From: Phaeodactylibacter sp.
Lineage (GTDB): Bacteria; Bacteroidota; Bacteroidia; Chitinophagales; Saprospiraceae
Assembly (NCBI RefSeq): GCF_022763345.1
Contig: NZ_JALEGS010000086.1
Span: 1 to 64,000, forward strand
Length of the DNA stretch: 64,000 nucleotides
Direction: 5' to 3'
Shown: in pieces, positions 1 to 7,569 of the stretch
How the letters are laid out: each line of letters starts with the position of its first letter
Position numbering within the stretch: the stretch's first letter is position 1
The notes under the pieces: generated by a model
Databases searched by the model: none
What the model was told of the DNA's origin: nothing
The model's input: the letters and a program-made list of their open reading frames with translations, nothing else
Program-made: the position numbers and the translations under genes

Positions 1-190
1 CGCTGAAAAGCTTTAAATTGGGGCGCATAGACTGCGTATTCTGCTGCTGAAGCGTACTGAGGTCCGCAATACCGGCAATTTCCGGATAGAAATGCTGGAG
101 ATAAGCTTTGACCACTTCCGGGTCGCTCATGGCCGACTTGAAAAAGCGGTCGTCCGGCTGATGGATTTTTGGTTTTGAGGGCATAATCAT
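1..190 (-). CDS. Rpn-family nuclease / PD-(D/E)XK transposase-like protein, N-terminal part
   Basis: The first 63 codons are in the window and the frame stays open to the left edge. The N-terminus has a Q-P-D-D-R-F-F-K-S-A-M-S-D-P-E-V pattern, followed by a Y-L-Q-H-F-Y-P segment and an L-S-T-L pattern. This matches the start of the Rpn/YhgA-like family (usually H-D-x-F-F-K, then L-x-D-P-E-V-A), whose catalytic nuclease core lies further downstream and is outside the window. Known members promote recombination or act as mobile DNases. Two ATGs are possible, at 190 and 184; the first is used here. The gene points away from the window, so its relation to the sugar genes next to it is probably only proximity. 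Confidence 0.6.
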   Translation of the reverse strand, partial: MIMPSKPKIHQPDDRFFKSAMSDPEVVKAYLQHFYPEIAGIADLSTLQQQNTQSMRPNLKLFS

Positions 191-261
191 ACAGAGTGTG
201 CGTATGCCCCTAAATATACAAAATGTTTTCAAAAATTAGAATAAAAAACAAAAAACCAACA

Positions 262-1194
262 CTACACCTTTTTATCTACCCCGAATACCGCAGCGCGGCG
301 CTCCCCTGATTCGACACGTATCAGTCCTTCTCCATTATTGAAAGCATCGATATTGCAAGTCATCGGCTCAATAGCCAGGCAGGTGCGGTGTGGAGGCGTA
401 AAAAGCTGAACGTAAGGGAACCCCCTCTCCCCCACTTCCTGCCAGTAACGGAGCTGCTGATCGGCATGCGTAAGTACAATCTCAATGCGCCCTTCCTGCT
501 GCTGCAGGGCGAAGCAGTTATCCAGCACTTCGCTGCCGATGCGGCGGGGCTGTGAGAAAGTGGTGTACTCGTAGCGTTTGCCCGTGGGGATCATTGCCGC
601 ATTCACACCAATCATCTCACAGGGAGGAAGGTGCAGGTGATGATTGGCAAGGTCATCAGAAAGCCGGAAGTAAGGGTGCCAGCCCATGCCGAAGGGCAAT
701 GCAGAGGCTCCGGTATTCTCTACAGATAACTCGACCTCCAATGCACCGGACCGAAGGGTGAAAGCAGCTTCAAAACGGAAGGGGAAAGGATAATACTCTA
801 ATGCCCCGTCATAATCAAACCGGCAACGGACCAGCGCATAATCTGCCGTAGCTTCTGAGCCCGCCACTTCCATCTCCTGCTCGGTACCGAAACCATGCAG
901 CGCGTTGTCAGTGGGCACATCATTGACCGGAAACGCATAGGCCTGCCCGTCCCATTCGTACCGCCCGTTTTTGAGGCGGTTTGGAAAAGGGTAAAGCAGT
1001 ACATTCTTTGCCCAGCGGTTGATCCCCATCTCACGGGGTGTTTGGTAGGTGTCCAGCACCGACTGTCCATTCAGTTGCAGGTCAATCACACAGGCACCAA
1101 ATGCCGGTACAAGCTTGAGCTGATGAGCTCCGGTAGTATCCGAAAGCAGGTACGCTTCGTATTCGCCAAAGGCTTCGGTCTTAATTTGAAACAT
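262..1194 (-). CDS. Aldose 1-epimerase family protein (galactose mutarotase-like)
   Basis: A 310-residue protein of the aldose 1-epimerase/mutarotase fold. Visible hallmarks are an N-terminal beta-rich stretch, an R-x-x-K-N-G-R-Y segment near residue 75, the D-N-A-L-H-G-F substrate-pocket motif with its histidine near residue 99, a G-W-H-P-Y-F-R motif near residue 170, and an A-I-E-P-M-T-x-N-I-D-A-F motif near the C-terminus that holds the catalytic acid or base region. No signal peptide is visible, so it is likely cytosolic. It is the last gene of a minus-strand run and starts 20 bp after the trehalase stop, so it is probably co-transcribed. A role in interconverting anomers of the glucose released by trehalase is inference from that position. 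Confidence 0.85.
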   Translation of the reverse strand: MFQIKTEAFGEYEAYLLSDTTGAHQLKLVPAFGACVIDLQLNGQSVLDTYQTPREMGINRWAKNVLLYPFPNRLKNGRYEWDGQAYAFPVNDVPTDNALHGFGTEQEMEVAGSEATADYALVRCRFDYDGALEYYPFPFRFEAAFTLRSGALEVELSVENTGASALPFGMGWHPYFRLSDDLANHHLHLPPCEMIGVNAAMIPTGKRYEYTTFSQPRRIGSEVLDNCFALQQQEGRIEIVLTHADQQLRYWQEVGERGFPYVQLFTPPHRTCLAIEPMTCNIDAFNNGEGLIRVESGERRAAVFGVDKKV

Positions 1195-1214
1195 GCTTCC
1201 TGTTTTTTGTCAAT

Positions 1215-2858
1215 TTACTGCCCTTCTGTTTCACTTAGCAGGCGCAGCAAAACCCCATTGGTCCAGCCAAAGCCGTCCTGCACCGGGTACTCGCCACCGC
1301 CGGCTTCCAGCCCCATGTCCTCCACATTGTACTTTTCCACCATCTTGCCGGTATTTTCGTACACTTTGACGTTCAGGGCGACCCAGTTGTCGCGTACGCG
1401 CTGCGCCAGTTCGTCTTCTCCGTAGTTGCGCAGGCCCTTGATGCTCATCCACTGCAGGGGAGCCCAGCCGTTGGGGGCATCCCATTGCTGCCCGTTGTGG
1501 GTCAGGGTAGAAACGAGGCCACCATCGCTGAGGAAGTCCCGCTCCAGCACACCAGCTACGTAGGCAGCCTGCTGAGGGGAGGCGATATTAAAAAATAGCG
1601 GATACACAGCAGCCAGAGACCGCTGCCCCGTGAAGGCTTGCTGAACAAAATTGTAGTCCTGATAAAAGCTCTCCTGCTCATCCCAGAGGTACTTTTGGAT
1701 GGCAGCATGGCGCTGATCTGCTTTTTCCTCGTACAGCGCTGCCCGATCGGTCATGCCGTTCAGGGCGTTGGCTTTGGACAGGATGAGCTCCAGGTTGTAA
1801 AGCAGCGCATTCAGGTCCACCGGAATGATCTGCGTGGTCTGAACGGTCTCCAGGCGCTCAGGGTCAGCAAACCAGCGGCTGCTGAAGTCCCAGCCGGATT
1901 CGCAGGCAGAGCGAAGGTCCCGGTAAACTTGTTCGGCAGGGCGGTCTTCTGCTTTCTCCGCCGTTTCGATATCATCGCGGTGCATCTCCTCCCGGGGATA
2001 ATCGCCTTCGTCCCAATAGCGGTTGAGGATTTCGCCTTCCGGCAAACGGACGACGTGCTTTACGGCCGGATTTTCGGCACTCGCCTGCTCTTCTCCATTC
2101 ATCCAGAAAGCATATTCTTTTTCCAGCTGAGGGAGGTAACGCAGGTAGACCGCCTGCTGATCCGTGGACTCCAGTTCCGACTGTGCCAGCAGGTCAACCA
2201 TAGCGGCAAAAAAAGGCGGCTGGGAACGGGTCAGGAAGTAATCGCGGTTGCCATTGGGAATGAAGCCCACTGTATCAATAAGGTAGGCAAAGTTGTCCAG
2301 CATATTGCGGATCATATCGGTTTTGCCGGCAACTTCCAGCCCCAGCATCGTGAAGTAGCTGTCCCAGTAGTAAATTTCGCCGAAGCGACCGCCGGGTACT
2401 ACATAGGCATTGGGCAGCGGTATGAGCGACCCCATCGTGCTTTGGTTGTCGGGCTCACGGGTCAGCACCGGCCAAAGGGCATTGATGTGCGCTGCCGGGC
2501 TGCGGGAAGGGTCTGAGGTAAAGCCGGAGGCGTAATTTTTAGGCAATTCGAAGTGCTCCAGTACAAAAGCCTTGAGCTGAAACTCCGGTTCGTCTTTCAT
2601 CGCCTCATAGGCTGCAAGAATCTCCTCCGCAGGCTGCTTAGGCGTACAGTCCACGAAGGTTTTGCCATCAGGGAAGACCTTTGCCATTTGAACATCGACA
2701 AAAAGCTGCCCCCAACGCTCTGCCGGCGGCAGGAAGGGATGGGCTTCAGCAGCTGACTGTATGGAATTTTGTTCGGCACCAGCCTGTGCATTTTCAGTTT
2801 GGCAGGCGGCCAGTGCGAGTAAGGTGCTTAGTGCGGCCAATAGGTATGATTTTTTCAT
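1215..2858 (-). CDS. treA: Alpha,alpha-trehalase (GH37), lipoprotein
   Basis: Hydrolyses trehalose to two glucoses. Both GH37 signatures are present: P-G-G-R-F-G-E-I-Y-Y-W-D-S-Y at about residues 155-168 and Q-W-D-A-P-N-G-W-A-P-L-Q at about residue 470, followed by the glycine-rich G-G-G-E-Y segment near the end. I use the ATG at 2858, not the one at 2900. From 2858 the protein opens with M-K-K, a hydrophobic stretch and an L-A-A-C lipobox (Cys19), and it no longer overlaps the small gene upstream. About 547 residues, normal for the family. A lipidated trehalase would act in the periplasm or at the outer membrane. It lies between a TonB receptor and an aldose epimerase on the same strand. Confidence 0.93.
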   Translation of the reverse strand: MKKSYLLAALSTLLALAACQTENAQAGAEQNSIQSAAEAHPFLPPAERWGQLFVDVQMAKVFPDGKTFVDCTPKQPAEEILAAYEAMKDEPEFQLKAFVLEHFELPKNYASGFTSDPSRSPAAHINALWPVLTREPDNQSTMGSLIPLPNAYVVPGGRFGEIYYWDSYFTMLGLEVAGKTDMIRNMLDNFAYLIDTVGFIPNGNRDYFLTRSQPPFFAAMVDLLAQSELESTDQQAVYLRYLPQLEKEYAFWMNGEEQASAENPAVKHVVRLPEGEILNRYWDEGDYPREEMHRDDIETAEKAEDRPAEQVYRDLRSACESGWDFSSRWFADPERLETVQTTQIIPVDLNALLYNLELILSKANALNGMTDRAALYEEKADQRHAAIQKYLWDEQESFYQDYNFVQQAFTGQRSLAAVYPLFFNIASPQQAAYVAGVLERDFLSDGGLVSTLTHNGQQWDAPNGWAPLQWMSIKGLRNYGEDELAQRVRDNWVALNVKVYENTGKMVEKYNVEDMGLEAGGGEYPVQDGFGWTNGVLLRLLSETEGQ

Positions 2859-2877
2859 AGGTGGCGGTGGTTTAGGT

Positions 2878-3045
2878 TTAATCCCGATGTGGATGCTCAA
2901 TCAGTTCTTCCTGCTCTGTTTTGGTGACTACGGGCATGCCCAGACGGTCTGCCAGTACGTACAGGATAATAGCGGCAACGATAATGAGCCATAGCCAGTC
3001 CCAGCGGGACAGTAAACGTCGTTTTTTAGGTTGTTCTTCAGACAT
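2878..3045 (-). CDS. 55-residue single-pass membrane protein, unknown function
   Basis: This short frame fills the gap between the TonB receptor (7 bp away) and the trehalase (19 bp away). It encodes a basic N-terminus (K-K-R-R), one tryptophan-rich transmembrane helix at residues 15-35, and an acidic tail ending E-H-P-H-R-D. The spacing and the clean membrane topology argue that it is translated. I recognise no family. A link to the transporter or trehalase is inferred from operon position only. Confidence 0.6.
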   Translation of the reverse strand: MSEEQPKKRRLLSRWDWLWLIIVAAIILYVLADRLGMPVVTKTEQEELIEHPHRD

Positions 3046-3052
3046 AATCGAA

Positions 3053-5596
3053 TCAGAATTCCATCCGCAAGCGGAGGTTGATCCGCCGGGAAGTGAGGTA
3101 ATTCGGTATAGCGTATTGCTGGTTAAAGATAGTTTTTATCCAGGTATTGCCGGCCTGATTTCGGACCTGCATGAGGTTGAAGACTTCCAGGCTCAGCCAG
3201 GTGTTGCGGGTGAAGCTGAGGAAGTGGCTGGGATTTTTCCGGCGCCTCTCCTCATCAAACAGCTGCAGGCTAAAGCCAATATCCACCCGGTGATAGGGCG
3301 AAAAGCGGTAGGTATTGCGGAATACCTCGTTGTTGCCCTGCAGGCCAAAAGGCAGGCCGGTGCCTACGGTCAGGTTGAGGTGCATGCGGAAATTCTCGCT
3401 GTTGGGCAGATAGTCCTGGAAGAGCATCGACAGGTTCATAAACTGATCAGTGGGGCGGGGCACATCCTCTACCGGCTGCCCTTCTGCCTGCCCGACTTCG
3501 CGGATGAGGTGCTGCACGCCATTTAGGCTTTCACGCGCGCGCAGGAAGGAAAGATTTATCCAGGACTCAGCACCCGGCACAAATTCGCCATTCAGGCGCA
3601 AGTCGATGCCTGTCACGTAGCCCGTGGCATCATTCTGGCCGGAGTACCGGATGCGGACATTCTCAATCTCATAGGAAACAACGTCCCAAAGGCTCTTATA
3701 ATAGGCTTCAGTGATGAAGCGGAATTTCTTAGGGTTGCGCTTGCCCAAGTAGAAATCGTAAGTGAAGCCCCCGACAATATGTGCGGACTTTTGTGCCTGC
3801 AGATCCGTGTTCACACTACCGTCAAAGCCTCGCATTTCCCGGTAAAACGGGGGCTGATAGTACAAGCCGCCCGCCAGGCGATAGGAAATGTCGCGTTTGC
3901 CCGCCAGCGGTTTGTACAGCAGCTGGGCACGGGGCGAGATGAGCAATTCCTGGTTCAAATCCCAGTAGGAAGCCCGCACGCCGGCAGAAATACGCCACTC
4001 ACCGCGCTCTTCGTCACGATAGGTATAAGTGTCTTGCACAAAGGCGGTGAAACGAGTGCTCACCAGCTCATTTCGGGTCTTAAGGACATTGAACAACAGG
4101 ACATCCGAAGTGTCGTAGGGCAGGGAATAGCCCGCCGAATCCAGGCGTTCCCACTCGTTGATGCGATCATCGATGAGCTCGTTTTGCACCTTGGCGCTCC
4201 ATTGTACGAAGTGGCTGGCCGTTACATCGTCTTTGTCAGGATCGAGCTGCAGCTCAATGCCCCCTTTGTGTTGGAAATTGTAGAGTTGAATGTCCAGAAA
4301 ATTACGGACAAACTGTTGCTGCGTGCCCGTGCCCAGCTCGGCAATCACCTCCCCGAAGTTATCGCTGCCCAGCCCGGTCTCAATTTGGCGCAGGCTGTAC
4401 CGGCCTATGATGTCGAATCGCTCATTCTCATCACTGCGGAAGGAAGAAGCGAGGAATTTCAGGAAGAAGGGGTTGCGGCTGCGGTCGGGCAGATAGGTCA
4501 GGGACAGCCCACCCATTGAGGTGGTGAAATCATCGACCTCCTGCCCATCGAATACGCTGAAAAGCTCCAGGGCAAAGTTGATCAGGCCCAGAGCCGTGCT
4601 ACGCTCCGTAGGCGTGAAGTTGTACTCTGAGCGGTTGTAGTTGGCCAGCAGGCCGAGCTGCCAGTTGCGGTTGATGTCGTAGGTAATATAGGTCTGAAAG
4701 TCGGTAAAATTGGGGATATATTCGCCCTGTACATCCAGGGAGCCGAGGAGGTAACGGGTCGTTTTGTAGCGAGCGCCGAAGAGGTAGCGGAGCTTACGGT
4801 AGCTGTCCTTACCCACATTCATACTCCCCTCCACATGCGCAGAGCCGCCCAGGAAACTCAGCCCCAGGGAAGCCCTGAGGCTATCCGGCCGCTTGTACTT
4901 GATATCAAGCACAGAGGACAGCTTGTCCCCATATTTGGCTTCAAAGCCGCCGGAAGAGAACGACAGGCTACGGATCAGGTCGATATTGGCAAAAGTCAGG
5001 CCCTCCTGCTGCCCGGCGCGGATAAGCTGCGGGCGGTACACTTCGAAGTCATTGATGTAGACCAGGTTTTCATCGTAGTTGCCCCCGCGCACGTTATACT
5101 GTGAGCTAAGCTCACCTCCGGTGCCGCCGCTTGCCCCCAGCGCGATGTGCGGCAAGAGGCTTTCAAGGTTACCGGTGGTGGTGGGCAGGAGCTTGAGCTG
5201 CTCCACATCTTCGGTGATGATGCCCGCATCCTTGATTTTGCTTTCCCGCACGATGACTTCCACATCAGAATTGATGGGCGGCATTTCCACATCCACCTGC
5301 CGGGTCGTCCGGGGCGGCATATTGGCAATTTTGGCTTCGACCTTCTGATAACCAATACGGCTGAAAACCAGGACAAAGTCTTCATTAGCCGGTACGGTAA
5401 TGCTGTAACGGCCGGTTGTGCTGGTTTCCACCGCTTTGCTCGTTCCGTCAATATACACCGTTACCAGATCTACCGGGGCGTCACTGACCGCATCGGTGAC
5501 CAAGCCCGTGACTTTGGCCAGGTTAGCCTCCTGCGCAGCAAGCGGCAGGGTAACCATCAGAAAAAGGGCAAAAAGAGACAGTTGAGTATGCTTCAT
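3053..5596 (-). CDS. TonB-dependent receptor with N-terminal carboxypeptidase-like regulatory domain
   Basis: An 847-residue outer-membrane protein. A signal peptide ends around A-A-Q-E (residues 20-23). It is followed by a CarboxypepD_reg-like Ig fold (about 28-110, with the G-L-V-T-D-A and Y-x-I-x-V-P patterns), a plug domain (about 115-235, with Y-N-V-R-G-G-N-Y-D-E-N-L-V-Y-I-N-D and G-F-E-A-K-Y-G-D-K-L-S-S-V) and a long beta-barrel that ends in the typical aromatic residue (M-E-F). It imports a ligand with TonB energy. No SusD-like partner gene is adjacent, so it is not a canonical Sus pair. Its neighbours downstream (a 55-residue protein, trehalase, aldose epimerase) suggest a sugar ligand, but this plug type is also common in Bacteroidota receptors of unknown substrate. 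Confidence 0.9.
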   Translation of the reverse strand: MKHTQLSLFALFLMVTLPLAAQEANLAKVTGLVTDAVSDAPVDLVTVYIDGTSKAVETSTTGRYSITVPANEDFVLVFSRIGYQKVEAKIANMPPRTTRQVDVEMPPINSDVEVIVRESKIKDAGIITEDVEQLKLLPTTTGNLESLLPHIALGASGGTGGELSSQYNVRGGNYDENLVYINDFEVYRPQLIRAGQQEGLTFANIDLIRSLSFSSGGFEAKYGDKLSSVLDIKYKRPDSLRASLGLSFLGGSAHVEGSMNVGKDSYRKLRYLFGARYKTTRYLLGSLDVQGEYIPNFTDFQTYITYDINRNWQLGLLANYNRSEYNFTPTERSTALGLINFALELFSVFDGQEVDDFTTSMGGLSLTYLPDRSRNPFFLKFLASSFRSDENERFDIIGRYSLRQIETGLGSDNFGEVIAELGTGTQQQFVRNFLDIQLYNFQHKGGIELQLDPDKDDVTASHFVQWSAKVQNELIDDRINEWERLDSAGYSLPYDTSDVLLFNVLKTRNELVSTRFTAFVQDTYTYRDEERGEWRISAGVRASYWDLNQELLISPRAQLLYKPLAGKRDISYRLAGGLYYQPPFYREMRGFDGSVNTDLQAQKSAHIVGGFTYDFYLGKRNPKKFRFITEAYYKSLWDVVSYEIENVRIRYSGQNDATGYVTGIDLRLNGEFVPGAESWINLSFLRARESLNGVQHLIREVGQAEGQPVEDVPRPTDQFMNLSMLFQDYLPNSENFRMHLNLTVGTGLPFGLQGNNEVFRNTYRFSPYHRVDIGFSLQLFDEERRRKNPSHFLSFTRNTWLSLEVFNLMQVRNQAGNTWIKTIFNQQYAIPNYLTSRRINLRLRMEF

Positions 5597-5679
5597 AATA
5601 CAGTTGTGGAGCAGGATGGTCCCTGCGGGATCGTCAAATCGGGCCTTCTCAAAAGGGAACGCCAGATGGTATTTTTTAT

Positions 5680-6354
5680 TTAGGCGAACCGCTGTATTTC
5701 GCCTCCTATGTCTTTCAGGCGCGCTACAGTATCCGCGGGGTCATTGGCTTTGAAGACACTGCTGCCTGCAACCAGTACATCAGCACCAGCTTGCAGGATT
5801 TTCTCGGCATTGTGGAGCCCTACCCCACCGTCCACTTCGATAAGTGTTTCGGTGTTGCGTACGGTGATGAGGTCTTTGATCCGCCGGATCTTGGGAATGG
5901 TGTTGTAAATGAATTTTTGCCCGCCGAAGCCAGGGTTGACTGACATGACACAGACCAGGTCAGCCAGCTCGATGATGTCTTCCAGACTGCTTGCCGGCGT
6001 GTGCGGGTTGATGGCTACCCCTGCTTTGGCACCGGTTGCCTTGATCTGTTGCAGCGTACGGTGCAAATGTGGGGAAGCTTCGAGGTGTACGGTGATGGTA
6101 TCTGCCCCGGCTTCACGGAACTGCTCCACGTACTTTTCCGGCTCCAGTATCATGAGGTGAACGTCGAGGGGTTTGGTGCAGAGTTGCTTCGCCGCGTCGA
6201 TGAGCAGCATCCCGAAAGTAATATTGGGCACAAACCGGCCGTCCATTACATCGAGGTGAAGCCAGTCTGCCTGACTATCATTGACCATTTGAATTTCATC
6301 AGCAAGGCGGGTGAAATCGGCCGCCAAAAGCGAGGGTGCTATTATGTGGTTCAT
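5680..6354 (-). CDS. rpe: Ribulose-phosphate 3-epimerase
   Basis: Interconverts ribulose 5-phosphate and xylulose 5-phosphate in the pentose phosphate pathway. At 224 residues it has the normal family length. Diagnostic motifs are the N-terminal A-P-S-L-L-A-A-D, the metal-binding H-x-D-V-M-D-G-R-F-V-P-N near residues 33-44, V-N-P-G-F-G-G-Q-K-F near 142-151 and the phosphate-loop region with E-V-D-G-G-V near 175. It starts 83 bp upstream of the TonB receptor on the same strand and has a plausible promoter of its own, so it may be the head of that unit or separate from it. Confidence 0.96.
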   Translation of the reverse strand: MNHIIAPSLLAADFTRLADEIQMVNDSQADWLHLDVMDGRFVPNITFGMLLIDAAKQLCTKPLDVHLMILEPEKYVEQFREAGADTITVHLEASPHLHRTLQQIKATGAKAGVAINPHTPASSLEDIIELADLVCVMSVNPGFGGQKFIYNTIPKIRRIKDLITVRNTETLIEVDGGVGLHNAEKILQAGADVLVAGSSVFKANDPADTVARLKDIGGEIQRFA

Positions 6355-6375
6355 TGGTTATACGGTTGAGGAAGG

Positions 6376-6408
6376 CGAATATAGGGACGAATAGGGGAAA
6401 TGTGGCAA
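6376..6408 (-). promoter_or_regulatory. Candidate Bacteroidota promoter for rpe
   Basis: On the minus strand TTG (6408-6406) is followed after 22 nt by TATATTCG (6383-6376), one mismatch from the Bacteroidota -7 consensus TAnnTTTG. It lies 22 nt upstream of the rpe start codon and just downstream of a minus-strand terminator, which is where a new promoter would be expected. Confidence 0.45.
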
Positions 6409-6417
6409 TTTAGGATA

Positions 6418-6454
6418 GAGTACAAAAAAGAAAACCGGCCACAACGGACCGGTT
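6418..6454 (-). terminator. Intrinsic terminator ending the candidate ncRNA
   Basis: Read on the minus strand, AACCGG...CCGGTT arms with a small bulge enclose a short loop and are followed by TTCTTTTTTG. It lies upstream of the rpe promoter and no protein gene ends here. It therefore appears to end a transcript made from the 6.4-6.8 kb interval. Confidence 0.6.
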
Positions 6455-6783
6455 CCAAAAGAGCTTTGAGAGGCTATCTACATACCAAAAGGAGGGTGCC
6501 CATTGGCACCCTCAAAAAATTCATGAGATTATAATTGCATTATTCGTGGAACTACAATTGCTTGTAGTGATTCGGCTACTAAAAAGTTGTGGATTATAAT
6601 TTGTTAGTAGTAAGCCGAATGCTTTTGAGTGTCGTCGTTTAATTATGATTTGTCATCAGCAAGAAGGCTCCTGAAAAAAAGATTATGATTTGTCATTAGC
6701 TCAAAAAACAGGTCGTGTTCATGAGATTATAAGTCGTTATCAGGGTTTTGGATCTCGCATTGAAAGCCGTTGCTTCCCGATCA
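6418..6783 (-). ncRNA. Candidate structured small RNA with five repeated A/U-rich motifs
   Basis: No protein gene is credible in 6418-6800. On the minus strand there is a near-consensus promoter (TTA-N20-CACCTTTG, -7 at 6796-6789) and a strong terminator (6454-6418), giving a transcript of about 365 nt. Inside it are five copies of a degenerate 19-nt motif, consensus CTRATRACAAATYATAATC, ending near 6724, 6681, 6641, 6592 and 6527. The copy near 6592 is in the loop of a long stem (6570-6620, 13 pairs with one 4-nt bulge). A 7-bp hairpin with a GCAA tetraloop (6551-6568) and a 9-bp hairpin (6492-6513) follow. The first and last copies share a 15-nt TTATAATCTCATGAA extension. It does not match tmRNA, RNase P, SRP or 6S features that I know. 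Identity is unknown. Confidence 0.45.
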
Positions 6784-6993
6784 CATTACAAAGGTGAAGT
6801 AAATTTTGGGGGATGCTAAGTACATTTTTAAATATTACTGTGCTCTAAAACAAACCAATACAAAACACAAACCTTTGATTAACAGATATATAAAACCAAA
6901 AACAAAGGCTATCATTCTCAAAAAACGTGCATTTAAGCCTGTATTCCACTTCATTTTTCCTGAGATCTTTTTCGAAAACGTCTATGCGTGTTA

Positions 6994-7019
6994 ACAAAAA
7001 GGCCCCCGAATCGGGGGCC
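6994..7019 (-). terminator. Intrinsic terminator for the minus-strand gene remnant at 7053-7408
   Basis: On the minus strand GGCCCCCGA and TCGGGGGCC form a perfect 9-bp GC-rich stem with a one-base loop, followed directly by TTTTTG. There is no U-run on the plus strand, so it works leftward. It sits 34 bp past the stop codon of the disrupted gene and supports that gene having been a real transcription unit. Confidence 0.75.
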
Positions 7020-7052
7020 TGAGACATTTCGTTCGACTTAATGAATAATGGT

Positions 7053-7408
7053 TTACTGGCTTTTATACTCAGTTTCAGCAGCTTTTAAGGACTGCTGTTG
7101 TGAAGTACACGCTGACTTTAATCCTGGCGTAGTCAGCAGTTGGGTACCGTTGGTAAAGAACGGCATAGACAGGGCGGCCGAAGCGCGCTCCAAATCTTCA
7201 AAGGAACATGCTTGTCAGTCAAAATGGCAATAAAGTAGCCAAAGAGCTTGGGTAGAAGCGTACTGAACATAGCGGTCGAAGGGGTAGTAAAGGGGGGGGT
7301 GATGATGCCGGGCAGCAAAGGGAACGAAATACCTTTGCGCTCTTTTCCCATCAGTTTTGCCGTTCTTATTTGCGTCGAACTGGCATTAAATTTAAAATAG
7401 TGTTTCAT
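7053..7408 (-). pseudogene. Frameshifted small gene, about 118 residues if repaired, unknown family
   Basis: From an ATG at 7408 a plausible protein opens with M-K-H-Y-F-K-F-N-A-S-S-T-Q and continues through L-F-G-Y-F-I-A-I-L-T-D-K-H-V. After that the frame degenerates. Restoring one C near 7203 joins it to a second frame (F-E-D-L-E-R-A-S-A-A-L-S-M-P-F-F-T-N-G-T) that runs to a TAA at 7053, just before a strong terminator. The total length is exactly one base short of a whole number of codons. I do not recognise the family. A single-base sequence error is as likely as real decay. A run of eight C at 7292-7299 is another possible slip site. Confidence 0.4.
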
Positions 7409-7569
7409 TGTGAGTACGCCACAAATATGACATCATTTTATGTATAAAATAAGTACATTTTCGTATATTTCTGACCGAAAAAGACAAACGGCCACCTACC
7501 AAAAAACTGATTAGCAACACTTTACCACGAAAGCCCAAAACCAATTCTGTATTTTTTAATTTAAAACCT

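Noticed and set aside
1638..2516. 292-codon plus-strand open frame inside the trehalase gene
   Set aside because: Lies over the GH37 signatures read on the other strand; shadow.
6527..6743. Five similar ~19-bp units as a CRISPR array
   Set aside because: Units are degenerate, spacing varies (65, 49, 40 and 43 bp), no cas genes, and the units sit inside stems and loops of one transcript.
6418..6800. tmRNA or RNase P RNA
   Set aside because: Size fits, but I see no tag-peptide frame or tRNA-like 3' end, and no RNase P core signatures.
6845..7027. 60-codon minus-strand frame reading through the terminator
   Set aside because: It begins in the GC hairpin, has no homology I recognise and poor codon use.
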